Source: Sedimentitalea sp039941015
GTDB lineage: Bacteria; Pseudomonadota; Alphaproteobacteria; Rhodobacterales; Rhodobacteraceae
Direction: 5' to 3' (one strand)
Assembly: GCF_039941015.1 (NCBI RefSeq)
Contig: NZ_JBDVFI010000089.1
DNA length: 64,000 bases
The number at the start of each line of letters is the position of its first letter. Position 1 is the stretch's first letter. The notes under the pieces are model-generated. The model was not told where the DNA came from, did no database searches, and saw nothing but the letters and a program-made list of their open reading frames with translations. The position numbers were made by a program, and so were the translations under genes. Of the stretch, positions 1 to 9,038 are shown in pieces.

Positions 1-12
1 GGCGATGTGTGA

Positions 13-147
13 CCCGTCCAAGCCATAATCTCGCGCTCCGACGCCCCGGCCTTCGCCAACCGTGTGGCGCAAGCGTTTCGCAACCCGTGGGACGTGCAGT
101 CGGGCAGCTTGGCGGCGTTGCACCATTTGCGCATGGCGTTGGCATGA
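13..147 (+). other. Possible C-terminal end of a gene or remnant
   Basis: Frame 1 is open from an in-frame stop at 10-12 to TGA at 145-147. It reads as a plausible protein tail ending in SGSLAALHHLRMALA. No start codon with a ribosome site precedes it, and the stop at 10-12 cuts it off from anything upstream. It may be the tail of a disrupted gene or chance. I do not recognise the family. Bases 148-276 hold nothing I can support. Confidence 0.2.
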
Positions 148-276
148 ATCTCAGGTTATCGAGATACACGATATTGTAAGTCAGCGAGAACTTGGTTCCG
201 GCGTTTCCGCGATTTCCATGGAGGGGACGCGTCGCGCGTTTGATGGGCTTTCCTAGCGCGACTCGGGAATGTCAGC

Positions 277-1257
277 CTATTGCGGGAAAATCGTTTTCCA
301 GTCGGACTTCATGTCGATCAGAAGCCAGTTGTTTTCTTTGGCCGCGTCGAGACCCTTGTCGAGTTTTCCGAAATGCGAGTCCCTGTCATAGGCATACTCG
401 CGAACGCCATCGGTGTGATGCACGAAGGCGCCAAGGCGCGGCCCATCGGCGCCGATGGTTGTGTACTGCAACATCTCGAAATCGCCATCGGAATTGCCGA
501 AGGCAGCGAGCGGACGCCGACCGATGTGGGAATTGATGCCCACTGGTTTGCCGGCCTTGTCGTCAATGAAATCGATCTTTTCGGTGCGCATCAGGGCCGG
601 TTTGCCCTCGATCATCTTGAACTCAGTTGTGATTGAGGAGCCAACGACCTGCTGGGGAGGGATGTCGTAGATCTGCTCGGTCCAGGGGCGCATGAACTCG
701 ATGCCGCCGCCGGATACGACAAAGGTCTCGAAATCGTTGTCCTGCAGGTAGTCGATCAGTTCCAGCATCGGTTGGTAGACCAGTTCGGTATAAGGCCTGT
801 CGAATCTTGGGTGCTTCGCGGTTGCCAGCCATTGCGTGGTGATCTGTTCAAACTCTTCGGTGCTCATGCCCGAATGGGTTGCCGCGACGATCTCAAGCAG
901 TCCCTTTTCGCCAGACTCGCCAAGCGTCTTCATGTCGCCCTCAAGGACAGCCTGAAACGGCTGAGTGTTTTTCCACTCGGGATGGCTGTCGGCCATGGCC
1001 TTCACCCGGTCGAAGGCAAAGGCGAGCTGGGTGTACATCGGTTGCTCGACCCAGAGTGTTCCGTCGTTGTCGAAGGTGGCGATGCGCGCATCTTCTTCGA
1101 CGTAGGTCTCGCTGCCCTCGGACGTTACGCTCTCGACGAAGGTGATGATCGCCGTCTTGGTGTTGCCGTCGTTCCAAGAGGGCAGCGGATCGTCATCAGC
1201 CAGTGCGGGAAGGGCCAGGGCAAGAGCAACGGCAAGGCCGGGGACAAGAGGTTTCAT
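277..1257 (-). CDS. Secreted HAD-superfamily phosphatase-like hydrolase
   Basis: A 326-residue protein with a signal peptide (hydrophobic stretch 5-20, cleavage near ALA-DDD). HAD motif I is FDNDGTLW with nucleophile Asp63 and acid Asp65. Motif II Ser lies in VVSGGG, and the motif IV acidic cluster is GNSDGD. This fits a periplasmic Mg-dependent phosphohydrolase; the substrate is unknown. The ATG at 1257 has an AAAGGCGA ribosome site upstream. It lies 83 bp downstream of the arylsulfatase on the same strand, so the two are probably co-transcribed and both work in the periplasm. Confidence 0.8.
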   Translation of the reverse strand: MKPLVPGLAVALALALPALADDDPLPSWNDGNTKTAIITFVESVTSEGSETYVEEDARIATFDNDGTLWVEQPMYTQLAFAFDRVKAMADSHPEWKNTQPFQAVLEGDMKTLGESGEKGLLEIVAATHSGMSTEEFEQITTQWLATAKHPRFDRPYTELVYQPMLELIDYLQDNDFETFVVSGGGIEFMRPWTEQIYDIPPQQVVGSSITTEFKMIEGKPALMRTEKIDFIDDKAGKPVGINSHIGRRPLAAFGNSDGDFEMLQYTTIGADGPRLGAFVHHTDGVREYAYDRDSHFGKLDKGLDAAKENNWLLIDMKSDWKTIFPQ

Positions 1258-1340
1258 ATGGTTATCGCCTTTGGGCTTTTGGTCAGTTAGCGGACAGGAA
1301 AGGGCGGACCCCGTGGGATCCGCCGAGTTGATGTTTGGTT

Positions 1341-3008
1341 TCAGTTGCCGGTTGGCATGCCGATGCTGACACCATCCTTTGCCAGTTCATCGCGAACGTG
1401 CTTGAACCGCTGGTACGCGCTCAGCGTGACAGGACCGGTATAGGTCTCGCTTTGCAGTTTACGCGGCGGATAATCGACATAGGTCTTCATGATTTTCTGC
1501 ATCGATTCATTCGCCGGGACCATGGCCCAGGTGCTTTCGGTGAAGGTGGTCATAAAGATGTCGTAGCGTTCTTGCGGATCGGCCAGCAGGTCAAAAACCT
1601 GAGGTACGGTTGCAACGTATTTCTCGGCGCCTTTCCATCCAAGGTTGGTGTCGACCGAAAGGCCACCGGTGGCCGCGCCATTGTCGCCGCGCAAATTGAA
1701 CACGTATTTGAAGTTGCCAACACGGACGGCACCCGGAGTAAGCTCGTTCTCGGTGAAGTAGAACCATTCGTTGCGGTCCGATTTGCCTTTGCCCGTCCAG
1801 ACGGGGGTCATGTCGTGACTGTCAAAGGTCATCGGCTCACCCGCGCGATCTTTCTCGGGAAGATCCTGACCAGCCAGCGCCGCAAAGGTCGCCATGAGGT
1901 CGAGGCCGCCAAGGATATCGTCACTCTTGGAGCCTGGTGCTACGTTACCGGGCCAGCGGACCATTGACGGAACGCGGCTGCCGCCTTCGCGGTCGGTGCC
2001 CTTGGTGCTGCGGAACGGTGTGTAACCGGAATCTGGGTAGACATCCTGCCACGCGCCGTTGTCGACGGTGTAGAAGACAACGGTGTTGTCCTTGAAGCCA
2101 AGCTCGTCGAGCTTGTTCACGACATTGCCGACGCGAGTATCGAGCTCAACCACCGCATCTGCATAATCGGACTTGGAGATGGATTTGCCCTCAAAATCCG
2201 GGTGCGGTAGGTTTGGCTGGTGGTTCTTCATGAAGTTGACGTTGATGAAGAACGGTGTGTCGGGGTCTTTGGCAGCATCTTCGAGGAACTCAAACGCGGC
2301 CTTTTCGACATAGGCATCAAGATATTTGATCCCGACCTTGCCCTCTTCGGGCGTGTCGGCGTCTCCGATCACCTTGAAGTCTTCTTTTGCTTCCTCACCG
2401 GCGTTGCCAGACAGCGATCCCTTGGTGATCTTGGCAAACTCGGCGCGCAACTCGTCGCTCATGTTCTTGTGCCAGGCCGGATCGGGATAGGTGTAGGCAT
2501 TCAGGTGATAGAGAAACGCGTTCTTCATCACGTCGTAACCCTGGGCATTGGGCAGCGCATAGTCTGACTCTCCCAAATGCCACTTGCCGGTGAAATAGGT
2601 TTTGTAACCCGCTTCTTTGAGCACCGAAGCGATCGTCCATTCCGCCTCGGGCAAACCGCCGCCCTGACCCTGAAAGGCCACGGTGGTCATGCCAGAGCGG
2701 TTGGGGTTACGTCCGGTCTGAATTGCGGCGCGGCCAGGGGTGCACGAGGGTTGACCGTAAAAGTTGGTGAAAAACATGCCTTCGGACGCCAGCTTGTCGA
2801 AATGTGGTGTCTGCATGCCGCGTGCTTCGCCACCGAGATATGGCCCAAGGTCGCCCCAACCCGTGTCGTCCGAGACGATCAGCAGGATGTTGGGCTTTGC
2901 CTCGTCCTGCGCCCGGGCTTCGAAAGCCCCGAGGCTGCAAATCGTAGCAGCAACGCCGAACGCCAGCGCCCTTCCTGCCCCGATTGGTCCGTTTCCGGTG
3001 TGTTTCAT
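1341..3008 (-). CDS. Secreted type I arylsulfatase
   Basis: A 555-residue sulfatase of the alkaline-phosphatase superfamily. From this start a signal peptide ends near residue 32 (FEARA-Q). Metal-ligand Asp47 and Asp48 lie in IVSDDTGWGD. The sulfatase signature CTPGRAAIQTG begins at Cys89, the residue normally converted to formylglycine. The start was moved from an upstream ATG to 3008 because AGGAGA lies just before it and the signal peptide then begins correctly. It should release sulfate from sulfated organics, for example algal polysaccharide or aryl sulfates. No formylglycine-generating enzyme is encoded in this window, so maturation must come from elsewhere. Confidence 0.88.
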   Translation of the reverse strand: MKHTGNGPIGAGRALAFGVAATICSLGAFEARAQDEAKPNILLIVSDDTGWGDLGPYLGGEARGMQTPHFDKLASEGMFFTNFYGQPSCTPGRAAIQTGRNPNRSGMTTVAFQGQGGGLPEAEWTIASVLKEAGYKTYFTGKWHLGESDYALPNAQGYDVMKNAFLYHLNAYTYPDPAWHKNMSDELRAEFAKITKGSLSGNAGEEAKEDFKVIGDADTPEEGKVGIKYLDAYVEKAAFEFLEDAAKDPDTPFFINVNFMKNHQPNLPHPDFEGKSISKSDYADAVVELDTRVGNVVNKLDELGFKDNTVVFYTVDNGAWQDVYPDSGYTPFRSTKGTDREGGSRVPSMVRWPGNVAPGSKSDDILGGLDLMATFAALAGQDLPEKDRAGEPMTFDSHDMTPVWTGKGKSDRNEWFYFTENELTPGAVRVGNFKYVFNLRGDNGAATGGLSVDTNLGWKGAEKYVATVPQVFDLLADPQERYDIFMTTFTESTWAMVPANESMQKIMKTYVDYPPRKLQSETYTGPVTLSAYQRFKHVRDELAKDGVSIGMPTGN

Positions 3009-3061
3009 CTGTATATCTCCTAGATGTGTCTGGTGTCGATTCCCCGTCAAAGCGGAGAAAA

Positions 3062-3292
3062 TCAGGTGTTCAGACCCTGTTCGATCTCTGCCTCGAGTTC
3101 ACAAACGAGTCTTTCGTAATCTGCGATTCTGTTCGAATCTGCAGGGTCTACCCCGCGCCATCGATCAAGCGCGGTCCACGCTTCCTCGTAGTCGGAAAGG
3201 ATCTGGGAAAAGTTCGGGTTAAGGGCGCAGCGCTTTTGAAGTTCAAGCATGTGATCCGGCCAGCGCTTTGCGAAGATCGACCAGGATTGCAT
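3062..3292 (-). CDS. Small helical protein of unknown function
   Basis: A 76-residue, probably all-helical acidic protein rich in Trp, Glu and Leu, with no signal peptide or membrane segment. GGGAG lies six bases before the ATG at 3292, so this start is preferred over an in-frame ATG at 3340. It sits 53 bp upstream of the arylsulfatase on the same strand and could be the first gene of that operon. I do not recognise the family. Confidence 0.5.
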   Translation of the reverse strand: MQSWSIFAKRWPDHMLELQKRCALNPNFSQILSDYEEAWTALDRWRGVDPADSNRIADYERLVCELEAEIEQGLNT

Positions 3293-3400
3293 GTTGATCT
3301 CCCACTGAAGTTGCCGCTCCTTGGCCTTGGCGCATCTCAAATCGTGTGTGGTGAAGAGCCTGCTAAAACCATAGGCGTTTAGCCGCGCGTGGGGGAGTGA

Positions 3401-3412
3401 CGAACATGTTCG
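3401..3412. promoter_or_regulatory. Perfect 12-bp palindrome in a divergent intergenic region
   Basis: CGAACATGTTCG is a perfect palindrome in the 227-bp gap between the divergent small gene (starts 3292) and the TPR protein (starts about 3520). Its position fits an operator, but no regulator can be assigned and short palindromes occur by chance. Confidence 0.25.
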
Positions 3413-3519
3413 TACCCCCTGTTTTCATGGCCCAACCCGTGCCGTTTTGCTGTTTCAACCAGAGGCTGGATCGATATATAAGCCCGTTAGAAAAGGCTGA
3501 AACTTGAACGCCAATCGGC

Positions 3520-5325
3520 GTGAGGCAAACACCGCAAAAGATGGAAAACCCAGTCGATACACCGAATCATCAAGCGGGTGCGAACCCCTCGCATGATGAG
3601 ATCCGACTGGAGCTGAAGCGGATTCTTTCGCATCCCAACTTTGGTGGGAGCGAGAGGCGGCGTGACTTTCTTCGGTTCGTCGTTGAAGAGGCTCTGGCCG
3701 GTCGCGCTCGGGCTCTCAAGGGGTTCACCATCGCGCTCGCTGTTTTTGGGCGCGACGAAAGCTTTGACTCCAAGACCGATCCGGTTGTTCGGTTGGAAGC
3801 GCGACGCCTGCGGCAGGATCTCGATAGCTATTACGTCGGACCGGGTGCTGCGGACCCGGTTCGCATAAACATCCCAAAAGGGGGGTACGGACCCCACTTT
3901 GAGGCCCGAAACCCAGTTCCGGAACCGGACGTCGATGATGGTGCGGACCTAGATCCAACTCCCCCACCAGCGGGCGTGTCCGAAAGGCGACCGATTCTGA
4001 CGATTGTCGCCGTTGGTTTCGTCGTTTTAATCGCCGCCCTTGGCGGGGTCTGGTTGGGGTCGCGCGACGATAATGGCGCGCTGACGACATCTGAGACAGA
4101 CAGTCTTCCACGGGTCGCAATTCTGCCGTTCGAAGCGCTCGACGATTCCCAAACCACGCGGACACTGACTTTGGGGCTGAGTTCAGAGCTTATTCTGAAC
4201 CTTCGGGGCTTTGACAACCTGCGCCTGTTCGCGCCTTTCGCGGCCCGGGACCTCAAAGATAAGCTGGCGTTTTATAGCAACGACGGGATACCGACCTACG
4301 TCGTGCACGGTGCCGTACACACCGAAAGCGATCAGGTTTCGGCCAGCGTGCAACTTTTGTCGGGGGACACAGACGAGTTGGTCTGGGGCGCCTCTTATGA
4401 TTTGGAACTCGCGCCAGATGCGATTATGGCCCTGCGCGATACCGTATCGGCCGAAATCGCGGCAGTCATTGGGCAGCCCTATGGACCGCTGACCAACGAC
4501 ATCAGGGCACGCGGCGGTGCGCACCCGGCGAGCCTTGATAGTTACCTGTGCGTGCTGCAGGCCTATGCATATCGACGAAGTTTCGCGGAGGCCGAGTTCG
4601 ACTCTGTGCGACATTGTCTTGAGGCATCTGTAACGCAAAACCCAGAATATGCCGACGCATGGGCCATGCTCGGATGGCTTCATCTTGACGCGGTACGCCA
4701 CGGGTTCGTCTCATCAGAGCAGATCGAAGCCGAGAGCAAAGCGGCACTGGATGCGGCAGAGCACGCCCACGCTCTTGCGCCAGAAAACACCTTGGCGTTG
4801 AAGGCGCTGTCCTCGATCCATCACTATGCCGGGAATTACGAAGATGCGGAGCGGTTTGGCCGAATGGCGCTTGATCTGAACCCGCATGATCCGGACACGC
4901 TCGCACAGGTTGGCTGGCGCTTGTCGGCACGGGGAAACTATGACGAGGGCGGCCCCCTCATGGAGCGGGCGATCCAACGCACAGTCGATCCGCCAGGTTG
5001 GTATTATCATCTCCCATCGCTCCAGAGTTTTATGCAGGGTGACTACGAACGCGCGCTCAATGAGGCAGAAATCGCGGCAGCGAAGGGAACCGAATTCGCT
5101 TGGTTTCTCGTTGCGATCAACGCGGCGGCGTTGGGGCAAACGGATAAGGCTGCGATGGCGTTGGAAGCGCTCGCAACCCGCCCGAGGATTGCCATGGATC
5201 CGGAAGGCTTTATGAGGCGACACGGAGCGAGTGATGCGATTATCTCGAAAACGATGAGTGAATATCGTGAAGCACAGGATCTTGTTTCTGGTCGCAATAG
5301 TCCGGGCGCGACCATCAATCACTGA
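3520..5325 (+). CDS. Membrane-anchored protein with FlgO/TolB-like and TPR domains
   Basis: Up to 601 residues. Residues about 25-125 form a cytoplasmic domain seen in alphaproteobacterial TPR and adenylate-cyclase-like proteins; it contains LKRILSHPNF and FDSKTDPVVRLEARRLRQDL. A single transmembrane helix lies near 155-176. Residues about 195-310 resemble the FlgO/TolB N-terminal fold (RVAILPFEAL). TPR helices fill about 340-570, with pairs such as ALAPENTLALKALSSIHHYAG. The layout suggests a sensor or scaffold passing information across the inner membrane. The start is uncertain: GTG 3520 or ATG 3541, neither with a strong ribosome site. It is divergent from the sulfatase group and may regulate it. 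Confidence 0.6.
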   Translation: MRQTPQKMENPVDTPNHQAGANPSHDEIRLELKRILSHPNFGGSERRRDFLRFVVEEALAGRARALKGFTIALAVFGRDESFDSKTDPVVRLEARRLRQDLDSYYVGPGAADPVRINIPKGGYGPHFEARNPVPEPDVDDGADLDPTPPPAGVSERRPILTIVAVGFVVLIAALGGVWLGSRDDNGALTTSETDSLPRVAILPFEALDDSQTTRTLTLGLSSELILNLRGFDNLRLFAPFAARDLKDKLAFYSNDGIPTYVVHGAVHTESDQVSASVQLLSGDTDELVWGASYDLELAPDAIMALRDTVSAEIAAVIGQPYGPLTNDIRARGGAHPASLDSYLCVLQAYAYRRSFAEAEFDSVRHCLEASVTQNPEYADAWAMLGWLHLDAVRHGFVSSEQIEAESKAALDAAEHAHALAPENTLALKALSSIHHYAGNYEDAERFGRMALDLNPHDPDTLAQVGWRLSARGNYDEGGPLMERAIQRTVDPPGWYYHLPSLQSFMQGDYERALNEAEIAAAKGTEFAWFLVAINAAALGQTDKAAMALEALATRPRIAMDPEGFMRRHGASDAIISKTMSEYREAQDLVSGRNSPGATINH

Positions 5326-5426
5326 ACCACCAAGCGTTCCAAATTTCGTTTATTCCGAAGGCAAAGCTCGGACCCGCCGCATCAATACTGCGCGCCTGAT
5401 CGCGGGCACTTTAACGCGTTGACGGT

Positions 5427-6638
5427 TCAGATGCCGGACAGACCTGCGTTTGTATTCAGCAGGTATTGCGAGAAGATCGGCGTGCTGGCCGCACCGATGC
5501 CACGGGCGTTGCGGCCGATGCTTCCGGCTTCGATCGTCGGCTCGATCAATCCGCGCTTGTCCTGATTGACCAGGTATCGCCGGGTTCTTTCCGCCAGTTC
5601 GTCACGAACGTAAGGCGGGAAAGCACCATCTATCAGAACAGCCTGAAAATCGATGACCGAGCAGATCGACAGCGACGCCTTGGCCAGTTCTTGCGCTGTC
5701 TGCCCGATCCACGGCTCGACATAGCGATCAAGACCGCTCCAATCCTGAGGGTACTGCCATATCACCGAGGGATCGATGCCAACCTCGACCAACCGCGCCT
5801 CGAGCAGATGCAGCGAGGCGACGTCGATCAGCATCTGCGCCTCGCCCAGCGGGCCAGTGCTGCGCATGGAGCCCAGGGCACCGGCATTGCCCATATTGCC
5901 CTGTAGCACCGTGCCGTTCAGGACGACGCCGCCGCCGATGTAAGAGCCGATGAAGAAATAGGCATAGTCGCGGAACTGGTTGCCGCGCCCGTAAAGCTGT
6001 TCGGCGTGGCAGGCGGCAGTAGATTCGTTGACCACATAGACAGGAAGATCACAGAATGCGCCGACCTCGGCTTCGAAATCTATATCTTTCCACGATCGGA
6101 ACTTTTCGGCTTCTATTTGGACGAGGTCATGCCATTTCCAAAGTTCGAAAGGTGTGCCGATGCCGATGCCGCAGACACGGTCCTGCAGAGCGGCGGGTAT
6201 GTGCCCCAGAAGCTGGTCGATGCCGTCGCGCAACAGGCCAAACACGGCTTCAGGCATTGGATAATCATAGGTTTCATGGATCTGGGCGCGTACCGCGCCG
6301 GTCAGATCAAGCAGCAGCAGATCCGCGCTCCTTCGCCCAATCTTCAGACCGATGGAAAACACCCCGTCGGGATTCAGCTCCAGCGGGATCGAAGGCTTGC
6401 CGATCTTCCCCCGGACAGGTTCGCCGCGGCGCACCAGCTCTTCGGTCTCCAGCTTGCGCAAGATCGTGGACACCGTCGGTTTTGAGAGCCCGGTGCGTCG
6501 CGCGAGGTCCGCCGCAGGCACGGCGCGGTCGAACTGCAAGATCGACAGGATCAGCCGTTCGTTATGATTTCGCAGGCCGCTTTGGTTCACGCCCGCGCTT
6601 GTCTCGTTTCTGATTACGCCGTCCATGGTCCTGACCAT
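5427..6638 (-). CDS. ROK-family transcriptional repressor
   Basis: A 403-residue ROK protein. Its N-terminal winged helix-turn-helix (ADLARRTGLSKPTVSTILRKLE) is followed by a sugar-kinase-like ROK domain with the GGGVVLNG element. The start at 6638 is set by GGAGG five bases upstream; two in-frame ATGs further upstream lack such a site. It is divergent from the frcBCA-type operon and so is the natural sugar-responsive regulator of it. ROK repressors usually release DNA on binding a sugar or sugar phosphate. The effector here is inferred to be fructose or a related sugar. Confidence 0.85.
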   Translation of the reverse strand: MVRTMDGVIRNETSAGVNQSGLRNHNERLILSILQFDRAVPAADLARRTGLSKPTVSTILRKLETEELVRRGEPVRGKIGKPSIPLELNPDGVFSIGLKIGRRSADLLLLDLTGAVRAQIHETYDYPMPEAVFGLLRDGIDQLLGHIPAALQDRVCGIGIGTPFELWKWHDLVQIEAEKFRSWKDIDFEAEVGAFCDLPVYVVNESTAACHAEQLYGRGNQFRDYAYFFIGSYIGGGVVLNGTVLQGNMGNAGALGSMRSTGPLGEAQMLIDVASLHLLEARLVEVGIDPSVIWQYPQDWSGLDRYVEPWIGQTAQELAKASLSICSVIDFQAVLIDGAFPPYVRDELAERTRRYLVNQDKRGLIEPTIEAGSIGRNARGIGAASTPIFSQYLLNTNAGLSGI

Positions 6639-6684
6639 AGAATCCTCCAACATGAAAGGAAATGTACCGCAGAACATTTAGTAA

Positions 6685-6708
6685 GTAAAGTTTACAAACA
6701 AATTGACA
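6685..6708 (+). promoter_or_regulatory. Putative ROK operator overlapping the frc promoter
   Basis: GTAAAGTTTAC (6685-6695) is an 11-bp inverted repeat with a one-base centre. A consensus -35 TTGACA follows at 6703-6708, with a weak -10 candidate about 17 bases on. The site lies between the ROK gene and the importer genes, where such a repressor would act. Assignment to the ROK protein is inference. Confidence 0.45.
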
Positions 6709-6820
6709 GGCGGGGTGGAATCAGTGTTTGTACAGCCTGACTGCAGAGGAAGCCTTTGCAGAACTTGTGCGGGAGGGAGCCCGCAAAAGCACACTGGAAT
6801 TGATATCCTGGGAGGATACC

Positions 6821-7840
6821 ATGAAGAAACTTATGACCATTTCCGCTTTGGTCCTGACCGCTTCAGCAGGAGCGGTGCTTGCCGAATCCCATTCGATCAG
6901 CGCGTGCCTGATCACCAAGACAGACACCAACCCGTTCTTCGTCAAAATGAAAGAAGGCGCGACGGCGGCGGCTGAGGAAAAAGGCATAGAACTGTCGAGC
7001 TTTGCCGGGAAATATGATGGCGATGTTGAAACCCAGGTCGCCGCTGTCGAAACCTGCATCGCATCGGGAGCAAAGGGCATTCTGATCACGCCGACCGACA
7101 GCCGCGCGCTGGTGCCTGCCATCAGCCAGGCGCGCGAAAACGGCGCTGTGGTCATCGCGCTCGACACCCAGTTCGAGCCCGCGGATGCCGCCGACGCGAC
7201 CTTTGCCACCGACAACTTCAAGGCCGGTGAATTGATTGGCGAATGGGCCCGCGGCAAGATGGGTGACGATGCCGAAAACGCCAAGATCGCCTTGCTCGAT
7301 TTGAACGCATCGGAAGTTTCGGTCGACTATCAGCGCAACAACGGCTTTCTTCAGGGCTTTGGCATCGACATCGGCGATCCGACCGACATCGGAGACGAAG
7401 ACGATCCGCGCATCGTCGGCAACGACGTGACTGACGGCTCGTCCGACGGTGGCCGGACTGCGATGGAGAACCTGCTGCAGGTGGATCAAGACATCAACCT
7501 TGTCTACACGATCAACGAACCTGCTGCGGCCGGTGCTTATGAAGCGCTGAAATCCTTCGGCAAAGAAGAGGGCGTGATCATCGTCTCCGTCGACGGCGGT
7601 TGCCCCGGCGTGCGCGACGTGGCCGACGGCGTGATCGGTGCGACCTCAATGCAGTTCCCGTTGTTGATGGCGTCCAAGGGCATCGAAGCAATCGTGAGCT
7701 TTGCCGAAACGGGCGAAAAACCGCAAAACAGCGAAGGGTTGGACTTTACCAACACCGGCGTTGAGCTGGTGACGGACGATCCGGTCGAGGGCATCACGTC
7801 GATCACCTCCGAGGAAGCTATGGAAAAGTGCTGGGGTTGA
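6821..7840 (+). CDS. frcB: Fructose-type ABC importer, periplasmic sugar-binding protein
   Basis: A 339-residue periplasmic-binding-protein-like (ribose/fructose family) protein. A signal peptide ends at AGAVLA-ES. Family features are ISACLITKTDTNPFF, LITPTDSRALVPA and the C-terminal MEKCWG. GGGAGGATACC directly before ATG 6821 fixes the start, and the upstream in-frame extension is not translated. It binds the sugar in the periplasm and delivers it to the permease encoded next. The name rests on order (binding protein, permease, ATPase) and resemblance to rhizobial FrcB. Ribose or another sugar remains possible. Confidence 0.8.
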   Translation: MKKLMTISALVLTASAGAVLAESHSISACLITKTDTNPFFVKMKEGATAAAEEKGIELSSFAGKYDGDVETQVAAVETCIASGAKGILITPTDSRALVPAISQARENGAVVIALDTQFEPADAADATFATDNFKAGELIGEWARGKMGDDAENAKIALLDLNASEVSVDYQRNNGFLQGFGIDIGDPTDIGDEDDPRIVGNDVTDGSSDGGRTAMENLLQVDQDINLVYTINEPAAAGAYEALKSFGKEEGVIIVSVDGGCPGVRDVADGVIGATSMQFPLLMASKGIEAIVSFAETGEKPQNSEGLDFTNTGVELVTDDPVEGITSITSEEAMEKCWG

Positions 7841-7858
7841 TCCCGGCTTGACCATCCG

Positions 7859-7880
7859 GCGGGGCGTTTGCATGCCCCGC
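7859..7880 (+). terminator. Intercistronic stem-loop after the sugar-binding protein gene
   Basis: GCGGGGC (7859-7865) pairs with GCCCCGC (7874-7880) around an 8-base loop, 19 bases after the stop. No U-tract follows, so it is more likely an mRNA-stabilising or attenuating hairpin than a full terminator. Confidence 0.55.
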
Positions 7881-7955
7881 TACCCCCTAGCTCCCCATTG
7901 CAAATTTTGACCGAATCGCACGCCGCAACTATGCTTGTCGGCACAGGAGAGACTT

Positions 7956-9038
7956 ATGTCTGAACCAAACACACCCCCGAAGAAAGGCCAGGATTTCGAA
8001 CAGGTCCTGGACGGTAGCGCCAGCGAGGTCGCCGCCTTTGATGTACAGCACAATACGATGCTGAAACGCATTCAGCATCTGCTTCACAACAACCCCACGC
8101 TCGTTCCGGTGATCGTTCTGCTCATCAGCTTGATCGCCTTTGGGCTGGTTGCGGGCGGAAAGTTCTTCTCGGCCTTCAACCTTAGCCTGATCCTGCAGCA
8201 GGTATCGATCATCGGCATCCTTGCCGCCGCGCAGTCGCTCATCATCCTGACCGCCGGCATTGACCTTTCGGTCGCCGCAATCATGGTGCTCATGTCCGTG
8301 GTTATGGGCAATCTGGCGGTGTTTGCCGGTGTGCCGTCGTTCTTTGCGATCATCATCGGCCTCTTCGGCGGTGTCGGCGCCGGCCTGATGAATGGCTGGT
8401 TCATCACCCGGATCAAGCTACCACCCTTCATCACTACGCTGGGCACATGGTCGATCTTTTACGCACTGCTGCTTTGGCTTTCGGGCGCGCAATCCATCCG
8501 CGGCCAGGACATTGACGCCGAAGCACCGTTCCTGAAGTTCTTTGGCGCCTCGTTTGACATCGCAGGCGCAAGGATCACGCTCAGCTCGGTGCTGATGATC
8601 GTGGTCTTTGTCGCGCTCTGGTACATGCTGAACAAGACCGCATGGGGTCGGCACGTCTATGCGATCGGCGACGACAAAGAAGCCGCTGACCTTTCGGGTA
8701 TCCGCACCGACCGCACGCTTTTGTCGGTCTACGGGCTCTCGGGCTTTATCTGCGCACTGGCGGGCTGGGCCTCCATCGGCCGGGTCGGGTCAATCTCGCC
8801 ACAGTCGTTCTATGAGGGCAACCTAGATTCGATCACCGCTGTCGTCATCGGGGGCATCTCCCTTTTTGGTGGACGTGGCTCAATCCTCGGTGCTCTCTTT
8901 GGCGCGCTCATCGTAGGGGTCTTCCGCTCGGGTCTGCGTCTGTCGGGCGTTGACGTGCTCTGGCAGGTGTTTGCCATCGGTTGGCTCATCATCATCGCAG
9001 TCGCTATCGACCAATGGATCAGAAGGGTTTCGGCATAA
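7956..9038 (+). CDS. frcC: Fructose-type ABC importer, permease
   Basis: A 360-residue BPD_transp_2 family permease. A cytoplasmic N-terminal tail of about 55 residues precedes eight to ten hydrophobic helices. It carries the family segments ILTAGIDLSVAAIMVLMSVV and VIGGISLFGGRGSILGALFGAL. AGGAGAG upstream sets the start at 7956. The long N-terminal tail (QDFEQVLDGS) resembles rhizobial FrcC. The stop overlaps the start of the ATPase gene by one base. Confidence 0.82.
   Translation: MSEPNTPPKKGQDFEQVLDGSASEVAAFDVQHNTMLKRIQHLLHNNPTLVPVIVLLISLIAFGLVAGGKFFSAFNLSLILQQVSIIGILAAAQSLIILTAGIDLSVAAIMVLMSVVMGNLAVFAGVPSFFAIIIGLFGGVGAGLMNGWFITRIKLPPFITTLGTWSIFYALLLWLSGAQSIRGQDIDAEAPFLKFFGASFDIAGARITLSSVLMIVVFVALWYMLNKTAWGRHVYAIGDDKEAADLSGIRTDRTLLSVYGLSGFICALAGWASIGRVGSISPQSFYEGNLDSITAVVIGGISLFGGRGSILGALFGALIVGVFRSGLRLSGVDVLWQVFAIGWLIIIAVAIDQWIRRVSA

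Noticed and set aside
62..256. 64-residue + strand open frame at the window start
   Set aside because: It is rich in Arg, Trp and Cys with no ribosome site. Frame 1 in the same place reads more like a real protein tail.
3401..3412. CGAACATGTTCG as a LexA/SOS box
   Set aside because: Alphaproteobacterial LexA sites are direct GTTC-N7-GTTC repeats, and neither neighbour is a DNA-repair gene.
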